Below are positions 24,564 through 29,695 of a DNA stretch of 35,618 nucleotides, piece after piece. Under the pieces are notes generated by a model. It saw nothing but the letters and a program-made list of their open reading frames with translations. It searched no databases and was not told where the DNA came from. How positions within the stretch are numbered: the stretch's first letter is position 1; every line of letters begins with the position of its first letter. This stretch comes from Planctomycetaceae bacterium (lineage in GTDB: Bacteria > Planctomycetota > Planctomycetia > Pirellulales > Lacipirellulaceae). A program made the position numbers and the translations under genes. The DNA lies in contig PABB01000040.1 of NCBI GenBank assembly GCA_002702655.1, positions 1 to 35,618 of the forward strand. The letters are read 5' to 3'.

Positions 24564-24662
24564 ACCTAACGCTGACGTAACCGGCCTTGCGCCGGCGAAG
24601 GAGGTAAATCATGAGTGAAGCGACGATTCCGGCGCAAGGTCCGGTTGACGTAACTGTTGGGC
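24564..24662. other. attC-like site 2 (99 bp)
   Basis: ACCTAAC (24564-24570) and GTTGGGC (24656-24662) are the cores. The arms ACGT-AACCGG-CCTTGCGCCGG and CCGGCGCAAGG-T-CCGGTT-G-ACGT pair over 21 bp, with two unpaired bases, both on the right arm. The 33-base loop contains AAGGAGGT and the ATG of the next gene. Two one-sided bulges in an otherwise perfect stem are a hallmark of attC sites, where they define the recombinogenic strand. Confidence 0.8.
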
Positions 24663-24859
24663 CGCATTGGCATGAGGTGTCGAAAGACGAATTCTTCCGC
24701 CGTATCGGCGATATGGATGTGACGCCATACCCGATTGGGGATTGGCCCTACACCTCCCACTGGAAAACGCGGAGGGGCGACGTGGTTGCCAAGACCGTGG
24801 ATTACCTGCCGGAAGGATCTGCACTGCCGAAGACCCGCTACATTGTGAGGCGAGTATGA
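24611..24859 (+). CDS. Cassette 3 protein, unknown function
   Basis: The 82-residue protein starts MSEATIPAQGPVDVTVGPHW at ATG 24611. The start and its ribosome site (AAGGAGGT, five bases upstream) lie in the loop of attC site 2, so the first 16 residues come from the site. The rest reads EVSKDEFFRRIGDMDVTPYP and WKTRRGDVVAKTVDYLPEGS, a compact small domain that I do not recognise. It is coupled to the next ORF by ATGA. Confidence 0.6.
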   Translation: MSEATIPAQGPVDVTVGPHWHEVSKDEFFRRIGDMDVTPYPIGDWPYTSHWKTRRGDVVAKTVDYLPEGSALPKTRYIVRRV

Positions 24860-25023
24860 ATCAAGAGGATCTAAACGCCCTGATGCGCAACCCGTGGGAG
24901 GCAGCGAAGAAGCCCCGCCCGCAGCCGCTTCCTGAGTGCCCTCAATGCGGAGAGCGATATTGCGGTGACGGTATGGCTTTCTGCACAGAGTGCGCGAATA
25001 CCGTGACGCCTAACGCGGATTAG
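24856..25023 (+). CDS. Cassette 3 small zinc-ribbon protein
   Basis: The 55-residue protein starts MNQEDLNALMRNPWEAAKKP, overlapping the previous stop by four bases. CPQCGERYC and FCTEC (Cys at about 30, 33, 38, 46 and 49) form a likely zinc ribbon. The last codons (TPNAD) are written by the trailing core GCCTAAC, so the gene ends in what is left of an attC site. Short zinc-ribbon proteins often bind nucleic acid, but the role here is unknown. Confidence 0.6.
   Translation: MNQEDLNALMRNPWEAAKKPRPQPLPECPQCGERYCGDGMAFCTECANTVTPNAD
25008..25021. other. Truncated attC core (right edge of cluster)
   Basis: GCCTAACGC at 25008-25016 has the RYYYAAC core plus the GC found after the core in the other sites. 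No paired right arm or GTTRRRY core follows. Phage-derived sequence (AGGGAACTGGAGGCCG) begins at 25022. The site appears cut off when the cluster was joined to the zipper gene. Confidence 0.5.
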
Positions 25024-25032
25024 GGAACTGGA

Positions 25033-25074
25033 GGCCGGCGCGCTGCTCGGCGCTGCGTATCACGATACCGGATA
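25033..25074. repeat. Direct repeat flanking the cassette insertion, right copy
   Basis: These 42 bp match 23919-23940 plus 23953-23972 exactly and encode the same glycine-zipper end (AGALLGAAYHDTG). Its first five bases also belong to the 16-bp match with the exonuclease end (25022-25037 = 23514-23529), so the right flank joins pieces from two neighbouring genes. Confidence 0.85.
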
Positions 25075-25192
25075 CGGGGCTACGGCTGGCGCTGCGCTGG
25101 GCACTGCATCTGGCGCTGCTCAGGGAGTTGCTACGCAGCAACAAATCGTCCGCGAGTGTATGCGCGGGCGCGGATATCGCGTGTTGGACTGA
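25034..25192 (+). pseudogene. Glycine-zipper envelope protein, displaced 3' part
   Basis: This frame encodes AGALLGAAYHDTGYGATAGA and continues AALGTASGAAQGVATQQQIV to VLD and TGA, 52 residues. It completes the protein cut off at 23973, including a second Gly/Ala zipper and a C-terminal RECMRGRGYRVLD motif of the kind that ends many glycine-zipper lipoproteins. There is no usable start in frame after the upstream TGA (25004-25006) until close to the end, so it is probably silent. Confidence 0.75.
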
Positions 25193-25201
25193 GGACTGAA
25201 C

Positions 25202-25624
25202 ATGGCAACCGATTTGAACTTGTGTCAATTCATTGGCCGGCTGGGCAAAGACCCGGAAATCAGGTACACAGCTTCTGGCGATGCTGTCGCTAGTTTCAGC
25301 ATCGCCGTCAACAAAAGCTGGACGCGGGGCAGCGACAAGGAGCAGCGCACGACCTGGGTGAACGTTGTCGCGTTCCGCAAGCTGGCGGAGATCATGGGCA
25401 AGTACCTGCGCAAGGGCAGCAGAATCTACGTCTCCGGCGAGTTCTCGGTGCGGACCTGGGAGGACAAGGAGGGCGCAAGGCGGTACACAACGGAGATCAT
25501 CGCCAACCAGATGCAGATGCTGGACGAAAAGCCGGCATCATCCGGGGAGCGGAACTCGCCGGAGCAGAAAGCGGCGACGGACTTCAACGCCGGCGACTTC
25601 TACGACGACGACCTGGAATTTTAG
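25202..25624 (+). CDS. ssb: Single-stranded DNA-binding protein
   Basis: The 140-residue protein opens MATDLNLCQFIGRLGKDPEI and shows the OB-fold signature of bacterial SSB: ASFSIAVNKSW, TTWVNVVAFRKLAEIMGKYL and GSRIYVSGEFSVRTWEDKEG. A short variable linker leads to the acidic tip DFYDDDLEF, a variant of DDDIPF that recruits host replication and repair proteins. It supports the Rad52-type and YqaJ proteins upstream and phage replication. Confidence 0.93.
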   Translation: MATDLNLCQFIGRLGKDPEIRYTASGDAVASFSIAVNKSWTRGSDKEQRTTWVNVVAFRKLAEIMGKYLRKGSRIYVSGEFSVRTWEDKEGARRYTTEIIANQMQMLDEKPASSGERNSPEQKAATDFNAGDFYDDDLEF

Positions 25625-25633
25625 GAGAACGCC

Positions 25634-25819
25634 ATGACCTACCGCGTATTACCCATGCGCCACGGCGAACATGCCTGGAGCATCCGCATCGTGATCGCCG
25701 GCGAAAGCATGGATTTGTACCGCTCGCCGGATTCGTGGCTGACAAGCCACGCGGAGGTCGAGCACGAACGCAAGCGCATCGAGCGGATGCTGAAAAAGCT
25801 GGAGGCTGGAAATGAATAA
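25634..25819 (+). CDS. Small early protein, unknown function
   Basis: The 61-residue protein starts MTYRVLPMRHGEHAWSIRIV (AGGAG seven bases upstream), with beta strands first and a charged helix at the end (EHERKRIERMLKKLEAG). No family is recognised. It overlaps the next ORF by eight bases. Confidence 0.6.
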   Translation: MTYRVLPMRHGEHAWSIRIVIAGESMDLYRSPDSWLTSHAEVEHERKRIERMLKKLEAGNE

Positions 25820-26009
25820 TGATGGAGCGACAGCCATAGAGCTTGCGTACGGGCTGCTGTGGCTGCAAATCACGCAAGACACGACCATACACGACGCCAG
25901 AAAGCTGGTCGGTGCAGGACTGCCAACACAGGCAAAAGCGCGCGGCATACAGCGCGCGAAGGAGCTTTACGGCGAGCCAGACATCCGGAGGATCATCAAT
26001 GACGAATGA
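25812..26009 (+). CDS. Small helical early protein, unknown function
   Basis: The 65-residue protein starts MNNDGATAIELAYGLLWLQI and is predicted all-helical, with DARKLVGAGLPTQAKARGIQ in the middle. Proteins with this ELAYGLLW...A..LV pattern occur in other phage early regions without known function. GGAGG lies close upstream. Confidence 0.6.
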   Translation: MNNDGATAIELAYGLLWLQITQDTTIHDARKLVGAGLPTQAKARGIQRAKELYGEPDIRRIINDE

Positions 26010-26193
26010 CGACATCGACGTAGTTTGCGATATCCCGGAGGAGCCGAGCGCTCCGAAGCTGATCCGCCGCAATATCACCATCACCGAAGAGGTGGACCAG
26101 GTTCTGAAGTTCGCGGGTGACGGCAACCGAAGCCGTGGAATCCGTGAGCTGGCGCGGCTGTTCGTTCGGCTGGCGAAGGATCAGGAGGTGTGA
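25999..26193 (+). CDS. Possible ribbon-helix-helix DNA-binding protein
   Basis: The 64-residue protein starts MTNDDIDVVCDIPEEPSAPK at ATG 25999, overlapping the upstream gene by 11 bases. After an acidic N-terminus comes LIRRNITITEEVDQVLKFAG, a strand then helix, followed by NRSRGIRELARLFVRLAKDQ, a second helix. This strand-helix-helix order with a basic start is consistent with a ribbon-helix-helix regulator and makes it one candidate for binding the operators near 20940-21480. The call is structural inference only. Confidence 0.5.
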   Translation: MTNDDIDVVCDIPEEPSAPKLIRRNITITEEVDQVLKFAGDGNRSRGIRELARLFVRLAKDQEV

Positions 26194-26194
26194 G

Positions 26195-26446
26195 GTGAGC
26201 GACAAATGCAAGGTCTGCGACTGCACTATGGTCCAGCGCACAGTGGGCGACGGCAGCGACGGCCCAAAGGCAGTGCCGCTCTCACCAACGCCGGAGATGA
26301 TAGACGCGGGCGCGCAACGCCTGGTGCGCTGGGAGGACGACTGCACGTGGCCGGGCTCCTGGGACGCGCTCGATGTTGCGGCTGCACGCAACGACGCGGA
26401 GCGCGTGTGGCGGGAGATGTGGTTGGCGGCAGGAGAAGAGCAATGA
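26195..26446 (+). CDS. Small early protein with CxxC motif
   Basis: The 83-residue protein starts at GTG 26195, six bases after AGGAGG. It begins MSDKCKVCDCTMVQRTVGDG, giving Cys at 5, 8 and 10, and ends with WDALDVAAARNDAERVWREM. The N-terminal Cys cluster lacks a clear second pair, so zinc binding is uncertain. Function unknown. Confidence 0.6.
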   Translation: MSDKCKVCDCTMVQRTVGDGSDGPKAVPLSPTPEMIDAGAQRLVRWEDDCTWPGSWDALDVAAARNDAERVWREMWLAAGEEQ

Positions 26447-26643
26447 ACTGCGATCGCTGCGGAAGGTTTCACGATCACGGCCCTGGCTCGGCTTGGAAAA
26501 TGATCTATTCTGGGTACCCTCCGACTCCAGACAGAGAAATATCGAGGTGCAAGAAATGTGTCGAAACTTATGGGCCATTTTATCCAGATCTTGGGATTAA
26601 ACCTGAGTATAGTTGTGGGTTGATATCCGAGGAACGTGTGTGA
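26443..26643 (+). CDS. Small zinc-finger-like early protein
   Basis: The 66-residue protein starts MNCDRCGRFHDHGPGSAWKM, overlapping the previous stop as ATGA. CDRC (3-6) and CKKC (about 36-39) form two CxxC pairs about 30 residues apart, a classic zinc-ribbon spacing. A further Cys lies near 58. Probably nucleic-acid binding. No family name is assigned. Confidence 0.65.
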   Translation: MNCDRCGRFHDHGPGSAWKMIYSGYPPTPDREISRCKKCVETYGPFYPDLGIKPEYSCGLISEERV

Positions 26644-26663
26644 CTGGCGGCGGGAGGCGAGAA

Positions 26664-26747
26664 ATGAAACGTTATGTGGTAGTGATTGATGTGTGGAGCC
26701 AATGCAGTTCAGGAGGATTAGACACTCATGACCGCCATCGGAATTAG
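26664..26747 (+). CDS. 27-residue ORF, doubtful
   Basis: MKRYVVVIDVWSQCSSGGLD and seven more residues follow a good ribosome site (GGGAGG, seven bases before ATG 26664). The N-terminal strand is protein-like but the end is not. It may be the remnant of a longer gene damaged together with the resolvase fragment that overlaps it. Confidence 0.35.
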   Translation: MKRYVVVIDVWSQCSSGGLDTHDRHRN

Positions 26748-26802
26748 CCCAGGCCAGCGCACCGGCAACGCGCTGGGAAAGGACAGAAAATGTACGACGT
26801 AA
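26728..26802 (+). pseudogene. Fragment duplicating the RuvC-like gene start
   Basis: ATG 26728 with AGGAGG upstream reads MTAIGISPGQRTGNALGKDR, then soon stops. The first 13 codons closely match the start of the resolvase at 26984 (MTTIGLDPGQRTG), with GGCCAGCGCACCGGC identical. The catalytic Asp is replaced by Ser here, and the rest of the enzyme is missing. It looks like a partial duplicate or a leftover from gene replacement. Confidence 0.6.
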
Positions 26803-26987
26803 TAGCGGTCAACATGGGCACCCACAGGGTCCGCATCCTCGGAGCAAACGCCACAGAGCGCAACGCGGATGCGATTGTCAGCATGGCTGTAGCAGAGTTT
26901 GGCTGCGACGACGAATTTTTCATGTGTGTGGTGGCGGGAAAGTACAAAGACGGCGACGAATGGGACATGAGTGACGAGGACGCATGA
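26790..26987 (+). CDS. Conserved small phage early protein
   Basis: The 65-residue protein starts MYDVIAVNMGTHRVRILGAN at ATG 26790 (AAGGA six bases upstream). It continues NADAIVSMAVAEFGCDDEFF and ends GKYKDGDEWDMSDEDA. Proteins of this MYDV...T.R.A..IV.MAV pattern are frequent in early regions of siphophages, without an assigned role. It overlaps the resolvase start by four bases. Confidence 0.7.
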   Translation: MYDVIAVNMGTHRVRILGANATERNADAIVSMAVAEFGCDDEFFMCVVAGKYKDGDEWDMSDEDA

Positions 26988-27403
26988 CCACCATCGGCCT
27001 TGATCCCGGCCAGCGCACCGGCGTGGCGATCTATCGCGACGGTAAGCTGTGCGAGCTGCGCACCGTGGCGCCTGCCGAGATCGAGGCGCTGATCGTCGAG
27101 CACGCGCCGGCACTGGTGGTGTTCGAAGATAGCCGGATGCAGAGCCCGGTATTCAGCCGCGGCACGAATCCGCGCGCCATGCTCAAGATCGCGCGCAACG
27201 TTGGCGAGATCGACCAGCTCTGCCGGCAGATCGATGACATGTCCAAGCGGCTGGGGGCGGAGTGCGTCGGTGTGTCGCCGCTGCGCAAGGGCAGCAAGCT
27301 GACTGCCGCGCGGTTTGCTAAGGTGACCGGCTGGCCGGGGCGGAGCAACCAGCACGAGCGCGACGCGGCTATGGTGGCGTGGCCGTATAGGCGGTTGAAA
27401 TGA
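26984..27403 (+). CDS. RuvC-like Holliday junction resolvase
   Basis: The 139-residue protein has the RuvC/RNase H fold motifs in order: IGLDPGQRTGVAIY (D7), LVVFEDSR (E48 or D49) and HERDAAMVAW (E125, D127). The middle helix region (MLKIARNVGEIDQLCRQID) fits the dimer-forming part of phage RuvC proteins. It would resolve branched DNA before packaging. Slightly shorter than bacterial RuvC (about 170), as usual for phage versions. Confidence 0.85.
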   Translation: MTTIGLDPGQRTGVAIYRDGKLCELRTVAPAEIEALIVEHAPALVVFEDSRMQSPVFSRGTNPRAMLKIARNVGEIDQLCRQIDDMSKRLGAECVGVSPLRKGSKLTAARFAKVTGWPGRSNQHERDAAMVAWPYRRLK

Positions 27404-27525
27404 AACCATTCGTTGTGAAGCACTACAGCGCCGACGAAAGGCCAACGCTGAAAGGCAATGGTTTTGATGGGCTGGAAATAGGAGAGACACGTGAGGAGGC
27501 GGAAGAGTTCATTACAGGAGGATGA
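27400..27525 (+). CDS. 41-residue early protein, unknown function
   Basis: This short ORF starts at ATG 27400, overlapping the resolvase stop as ATGA, and reads MKPFVVKHYSADERPTLKGN, then GFDGLEIGETREEAEEFITGG. The strand, loop, acidic-helix pattern and the coupling suggest a real gene. No family is recognised. Confidence 0.55.
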   Translation: MKPFVVKHYSADERPTLKGNGFDGLEIGETREEAEEFITGG

Positions 27526-27529
27526 AGAT

Positions 27530-27769
27530 TTGAAGACGCGGGACGATATTTATTTGGCGCCGTGCCCGTTTTGTGGCTCAACCCCTAAACTGGTAACGCG
27601 AAACGTTGAGCCACAGAATGACCCGTGGTACGGCGGCAGGGTAGAGACGTTCATCCTTTGTGAATGCGGATGCTGCTTATTTGATGGCGATTTCCATGAA
27701 GGGTTTTGGGATGCGGAGATTCGGGCGCCTATAGCATGGAACAAACGAGTGGATGACAAGAAGCCATGA
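27530..27769 (+). CDS. Lar-like zinc-ribbon protein (restriction alleviation type)
   Basis: The chosen start is TTG 27530, eight bases after AGGAGG, giving 79 residues. A GTG at 27491 would overlap the previous ORF by 35 bases. LAPCPFCGSTPKLVTRN near the N-terminus, CECGC in the middle and APIAWNKR at the end match the Lar-like family layout (CPFCG...C.C...A...WN). In Rac prophage, Lar reduces host type I restriction. Similar roles are assumed for phage homologues but not shown. Confidence 0.75.
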   Translation: MKTRDDIYLAPCPFCGSTPKLVTRNVEPQNDPWYGGRVETFILCECGCCLFDGDFHEGFWDAEIRAPIAWNKRVDDKKP

Positions 27770-27915
27770 AAACGCGCAGGCCCACAACGGGGATCGACAT
27801 CTACTACCGCTACGTCCGCAGATACGATGTCATCATCAGCGGCGCCAACGAGCGGACGAATGGCGAACGAAAGCAGAGAAAGAAGAAGCTTGACACCCAG
27901 CCATCCCAGCGGTAA
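27766..27915 (+). CDS. Small basic protein ending the early block
   Basis: The 49-residue protein starts MKTRRPTTGIDIYYRYVRRY, overlapping the Lar-like stop as ATGA, and ends in a Lys/Arg-rich tail (NGERKQRKKKLDTQPSQR). A net positive charge suggests nucleic-acid contact. The last codons also carry the -35 box of the promoter at 27890. Unknown family. Confidence 0.55.
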   Translation: MKTRRPTTGIDIYYRYVRRYDVIISGANERTNGERKQRKKKLDTQPSQR

Positions 27916-27918
27916 TCT
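27890..27918 (+). promoter_or_regulatory. Sigma70-type promoter, TTGACA-17-TAATCT
   Basis: A perfect -35 TTGACA (27890-27895) is followed after exactly 17 bp by TAATCT (27913-27918), which keeps the key T, A and final T of the -10. It points rightward, but the only sequence ahead before the terminator is about 60 bp with no gene. It overlaps the end of the 49-residue ORF. Confidence 0.65.
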
Positions 27919-27924
27919 GGCCGT

Positions 27925-27983
27925 GAGCTGACAGTGCTCTTCCTACCCTGATGCTTTGCCCACCCGAGCGGTGGGCTTTTTTT
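27925..27983 (+). ncRNA. Candidate small RNA of about 58 nt
   Basis: From the expected start point (27925 or 27926) to the terminator T run the transcript would be about 58 nt. It has a small 5' hairpin (GAGC...GCTC, 27925-27939), a single-stranded middle with CTTCCTACC, and a terminator hairpin with a seven-T tail, the usual build of small regulatory RNAs. CTTCCT can pair with AGGAAG in ribosome sites such as those before 21539 and 21621. The RNA is inferred from promoter plus terminator only. Confidence 0.5.
27958..27983 (+). terminator. Intrinsic terminator
   Basis: GCCCACC (27958-27964), loop CGAGC, GGTGGGC (27970-27976), then seven T. It would end rightward transcription from the early block and from the promoter at 27890. 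On the minus strand the hairpin is preceded, not followed, by the T/A run, so it is not an obvious terminator for late transcripts. Confidence 0.9.
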
Positions 27984-27985
27984 GC

Positions 27986-28135
27986 CTACCAGAACCTATC
28001 CAAGGTCTTGTCCATCCGGTACGCGAGCCTGAGCGTAGCCCGGCCCAGCGCGTGGACCAGTGACCCGAGCTGGTGGATCGCAATGCCTGCTGCCCACAGG
28101 ATGCGGGCGCTGGTCTTAATCGCCAGTCTTTTCAC
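27986..28135 (-). CDS. 49-residue basic amphipathic ORF after the o-spanin
   Basis: GTG 28135 opens a frame inside the end of the lipoprotein gene (20-base overlap) and runs to TAG 27986, two bases short of the terminator. The product (MKRLAIKTSARILWAAGIAI, then a region with HALGRATLRLAYRMDKTL) is hydrophobic in its first half and Arg/Lys-rich. The ribosome site is weak, so translation would depend on coupling. No family is recognised. Confidence 0.4.
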   Translation of the reverse strand: MKRLAIKTSARILWAAGIAIHQLGSLVHALGRATLRLAYRMDKTLDRFW

Positions 28136-28385
28136 GGTAGCCATCGAGCAGGCCCTCCAGTTCCAAAGAGTACCCCATCAGCGCCTCTACTGTGGCCGCG
28201 TAGGCACGCAGGACATCAGCAGGCGAGCTGTCGGCAGTGATGTCGGCCAGGGGCAGCGCAGGGCGCATCAGGGCGGGCGGTGCAGGGCAATCGACGGCGA
28301 CAGGTATCTCCACCTCAACCGTGCGAATGACCGGCTCAGCAGCGCAGCCGGCCAGCAGAGGCAGGCAGAGCAGCCAGCGCTTCAC
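28116..28385 (-). CDS. o-spanin-like lipoprotein (Rz1 type)
   Basis: The likely start is GTG 28385, overlapping the upstream stop as GTGA (GTG 28397 is the alternative), for 89 residues. A short signal (KRWLLCLPLLAGC) ends in a good lipobox with Cys14. The mature part has a Pro-rich stretch (CPAPPALMRPALPL) and a C-terminal helix (DVLRAYAATVEALMGYSLEL). Outer-membrane lipoproteins of this kind pair with inner-membrane Rz proteins to fuse membranes at lysis. The partner is at 29037-29414, unusually separated by two genes. Confidence 0.75.
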   Translation of the reverse strand: MKRWLLCLPLLAGCAAEPVIRTVEVEIPVAVDCPAPPALMRPALPLADITADSSPADVLRAYAATVEALMGYSLELEGLLDGYREKTGD

Positions 28386-28711
28386 TGCGAATTCCACAGC
28401 CGCTTCATTTCGCGGTTGAGTTCAGGGTCCTTCCTCGCTTCCTCCGCGCTTCTACCGGCGCAGTTAACGGCTGGTCCATTATGCAAGCAGCTCCTGCACA
28501 TGTAGTAACACGGGCCTTGCAACACTGCTTCCCCGGATGCCGTTAGCTTAGCCCACCTGCTTACAACGTTCTCCGGTGCTTCATCGCCATCACGATTTAT
28601 CACGATGGGCATTTGCGGGAACATGTCGTAGCTGCCGCATTTCGGGCATGGGCTCATTTTCTGGCCGTAAACCCACTCAGCCCGCTTGGCTGGGTCGCGA
28701 AATATGTCCAT
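28382..28711 (-). CDS. Zinc-ribbon protein, Lar-like
   Basis: Starting at ATG 28711 (TGATG overlap) the 109-residue protein has CPKCGSYDMF (about 22-31), then a central segment, then YYMCRSCLHNGPAVNCAGRS (about 69-88) and ends EMKRLWNSQ. Two CxxC pairs and the WN near the C-terminus recall Lar-type proteins. Upstream in-frame sequence to 28942 only shadows the next gene. A second, different Lar-like gene is at 27530. Its place inside the lysis region is odd. Confidence 0.65.
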   Translation of the reverse strand: MDIFRDPAKRAEWVYGQKMSPCPKCGSYDMFPQMPIVINRDGDEAPENVVSRWAKLTASGEAVLQGPCYYMCRSCLHNGPAVNCAGRSAEEARKDPELNREMKRLWNSQ

Positions 28712-29037
28712 CACATCCACGCCTCGCAGAATTCCCGCATCATTTCCTCCGTGGCAAACCCCATCCAGGTATAGCCGTCGATGGTCACACCGCCTCGTTT
28801 CCACTGCCCCTTTTGGCCACGCATCGGCACGGATTCTGGACCGCAATGCTCTATGCACCACTGGCTGATATCGTATTCGCGTCCCATCTCGTTGTGATGC
28901 CCGCCTGTGTATGCGTCCACGATCCACGGGGTAGGCTCCCATTCCTCGGCGAGGGATTTGCCACGCTCTCCTTCCTCACGCGACCATGCCAACATCCGCT
29001 GGTACAGGTCTGTCCCGACTTCTGCTATGGCGTTCAT
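28711..29037 (-). CDS. Protein of unknown function in the lysis region
   Basis: The likely start is ATG 29037, sharing a base with the i-spanin stop (TAATG) and preceded by GAGG, for 108 residues starting MNAIAEVGTDLYQRMLAWSR. It is soluble, acidic and aromatic (EWEPTPWIVDAYTGGHHNEM, TIDGYTWMGFATEEMMREFC). I do not recognise a family. Translational coupling implies co-expression with the spanins. Confidence 0.6.
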   Translation of the reverse strand: MNAIAEVGTDLYQRMLAWSREEGERGKSLAEEWEPTPWIVDAYTGGHHNEMGREYDISQWCIEHCGPESVPMRGQKGQWKRGGVTIDGYTWMGFATEEMMREFCEAWM

Positions 29038-29414
29038 TACATCCACCTCTCAGCCAGCTTGGCGCCCTGCTCAGCGCCCCACCGAACGGCAGCAGCGCAC
29101 TCCTGCGGCACTTCCTCGGCCATGATGCGCCTTACCCTTACCTCAGCATCGCGGCGCGCCTCTGCGGCGTCCTGTGCGGCTACGGCGAGGCGTTCGGCCT
29201 GGGCGTCGGCCTGAGCCTTCATCTCTGCGATGGCGGCGTTTTGGTCCTTGATGCTCTCCACCAAGGTCATGCGGTCCCGATTGCAGGATGCGAGCGCTGC
29301 CTCTGCGGTATCTGCACGGTTCTGAGCGATGCCGAGTCGCAGATGCTGGACGCCGATCACCGAAATGATGGTGAGTACCAGCCCGCCGAGGACAAGCGCT
29401 TTGATCTTGGTCAC
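29037..29414 (-). CDS. i-spanin-like protein (Rz type)
   Basis: The preferred start is GTG 29414 (GGAGG eight bases upstream, GTGA overlap with the holin-like stop), for 125 residues. An N-terminal membrane anchor (IKALVLGGLVLTIISVIGVQ) is followed by a long periplasmic coiled coil (about 35-100) and a C-terminal PQECAAAVRWGAEQGAKLAE motif typical of Rz-like proteins. It would span the periplasm and meet an outer-membrane lipoprotein to complete lysis. Confidence 0.78.
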   Translation of the reverse strand: MTKIKALVLGGLVLTIISVIGVQHLRLGIAQNRADTAEAALASCNRDRMTLVESIKDQNAAIAEMKAQADAQAERLAVAAQDAAEARRDAEVRVRRIMAEEVPQECAAAVRWGAEQGAKLAERWM

Positions 29415-29695
29415 TCCCACTTCCTCCCAGTGTTCAAGTACAAGTCAGCCACCTTGCCGAACATACCGCCGATCATCGGCACTGTCACGGCGATCACACC
29501 AGAGGCCACGGCCTGGACGATCTGGCCGCCCTGGGTGAGGCCGGACATACGGTCGGCGAGGCAAACAATGGTCTGAAGCGCGTACCACGAATACCAGCAA
29601 AGGAATAGAAATGCGGACAGCAGCAGCAGGCGCGGGAACACGCGGTAGGCGTCGATGACCTCAGCGCGATCAAGCCACTGCTGCTTAGTCAGCAT
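29411..29695 (-). CDS. Holin-like membrane protein
   Basis: The 94-residue protein starts MLTKQQWLDRAEVIDAYRVF at ATG 29695; sequence upstream to 29755 shadows the preceding ORF. It has two predicted membrane spans, LLLLSAFLFLCWYSWYAL (about 23-40) and AVASGVIAVTVPMIGGMFGK (about 62-81), and a short charged C-terminus. Small proteins like this immediately before Rz genes are usually holins, which permeabilise the inner membrane at lysis. No experimental family name is claimed. Confidence 0.65.
   Translation of the reverse strand: MLTKQQWLDRAEVIDAYRVFPRLLLLSAFLFLCWYSWYALQTIVCLADRMSGLTQGGQIVQAVASGVIAVTVPMIGGMFGKVADLYLNTGRKWE

Larger units (their letters stand above)
23974..25021. mobile_element. 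Integron-type gene cassette cluster without integrase (CALIN-like)
   Basis: About 1.05 kb separates the two halves of the glycine-zipper gene. It contains attC-like sites at 24287-24344 and 24564-24662, a degenerate one at 24007-24056 and a truncated one at 25008. Cassette 1 (about 24051-24338) starts GTTAGAAC and ends with its complement GTTCTAAC. Cassette 2 (about 24339-24656) starts GTTAGGTG and ends CACCTAAC. Cassette 3 (from 24657) starts GTTGGGC and ends GCCTAAC, one wobble off. This self-matching is what the integron cassette model predicts. All ORFs point the same way with stops at or inside the sites. No tyrosine recombinase gene exists in the genome. Confidence 0.78.

Noticed and set aside
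27958-27983. Terminator acting in both directions
   Set aside because: On the minus strand the A/T run precedes the hairpin and no T run follows, so I call it only for rightward transcription.
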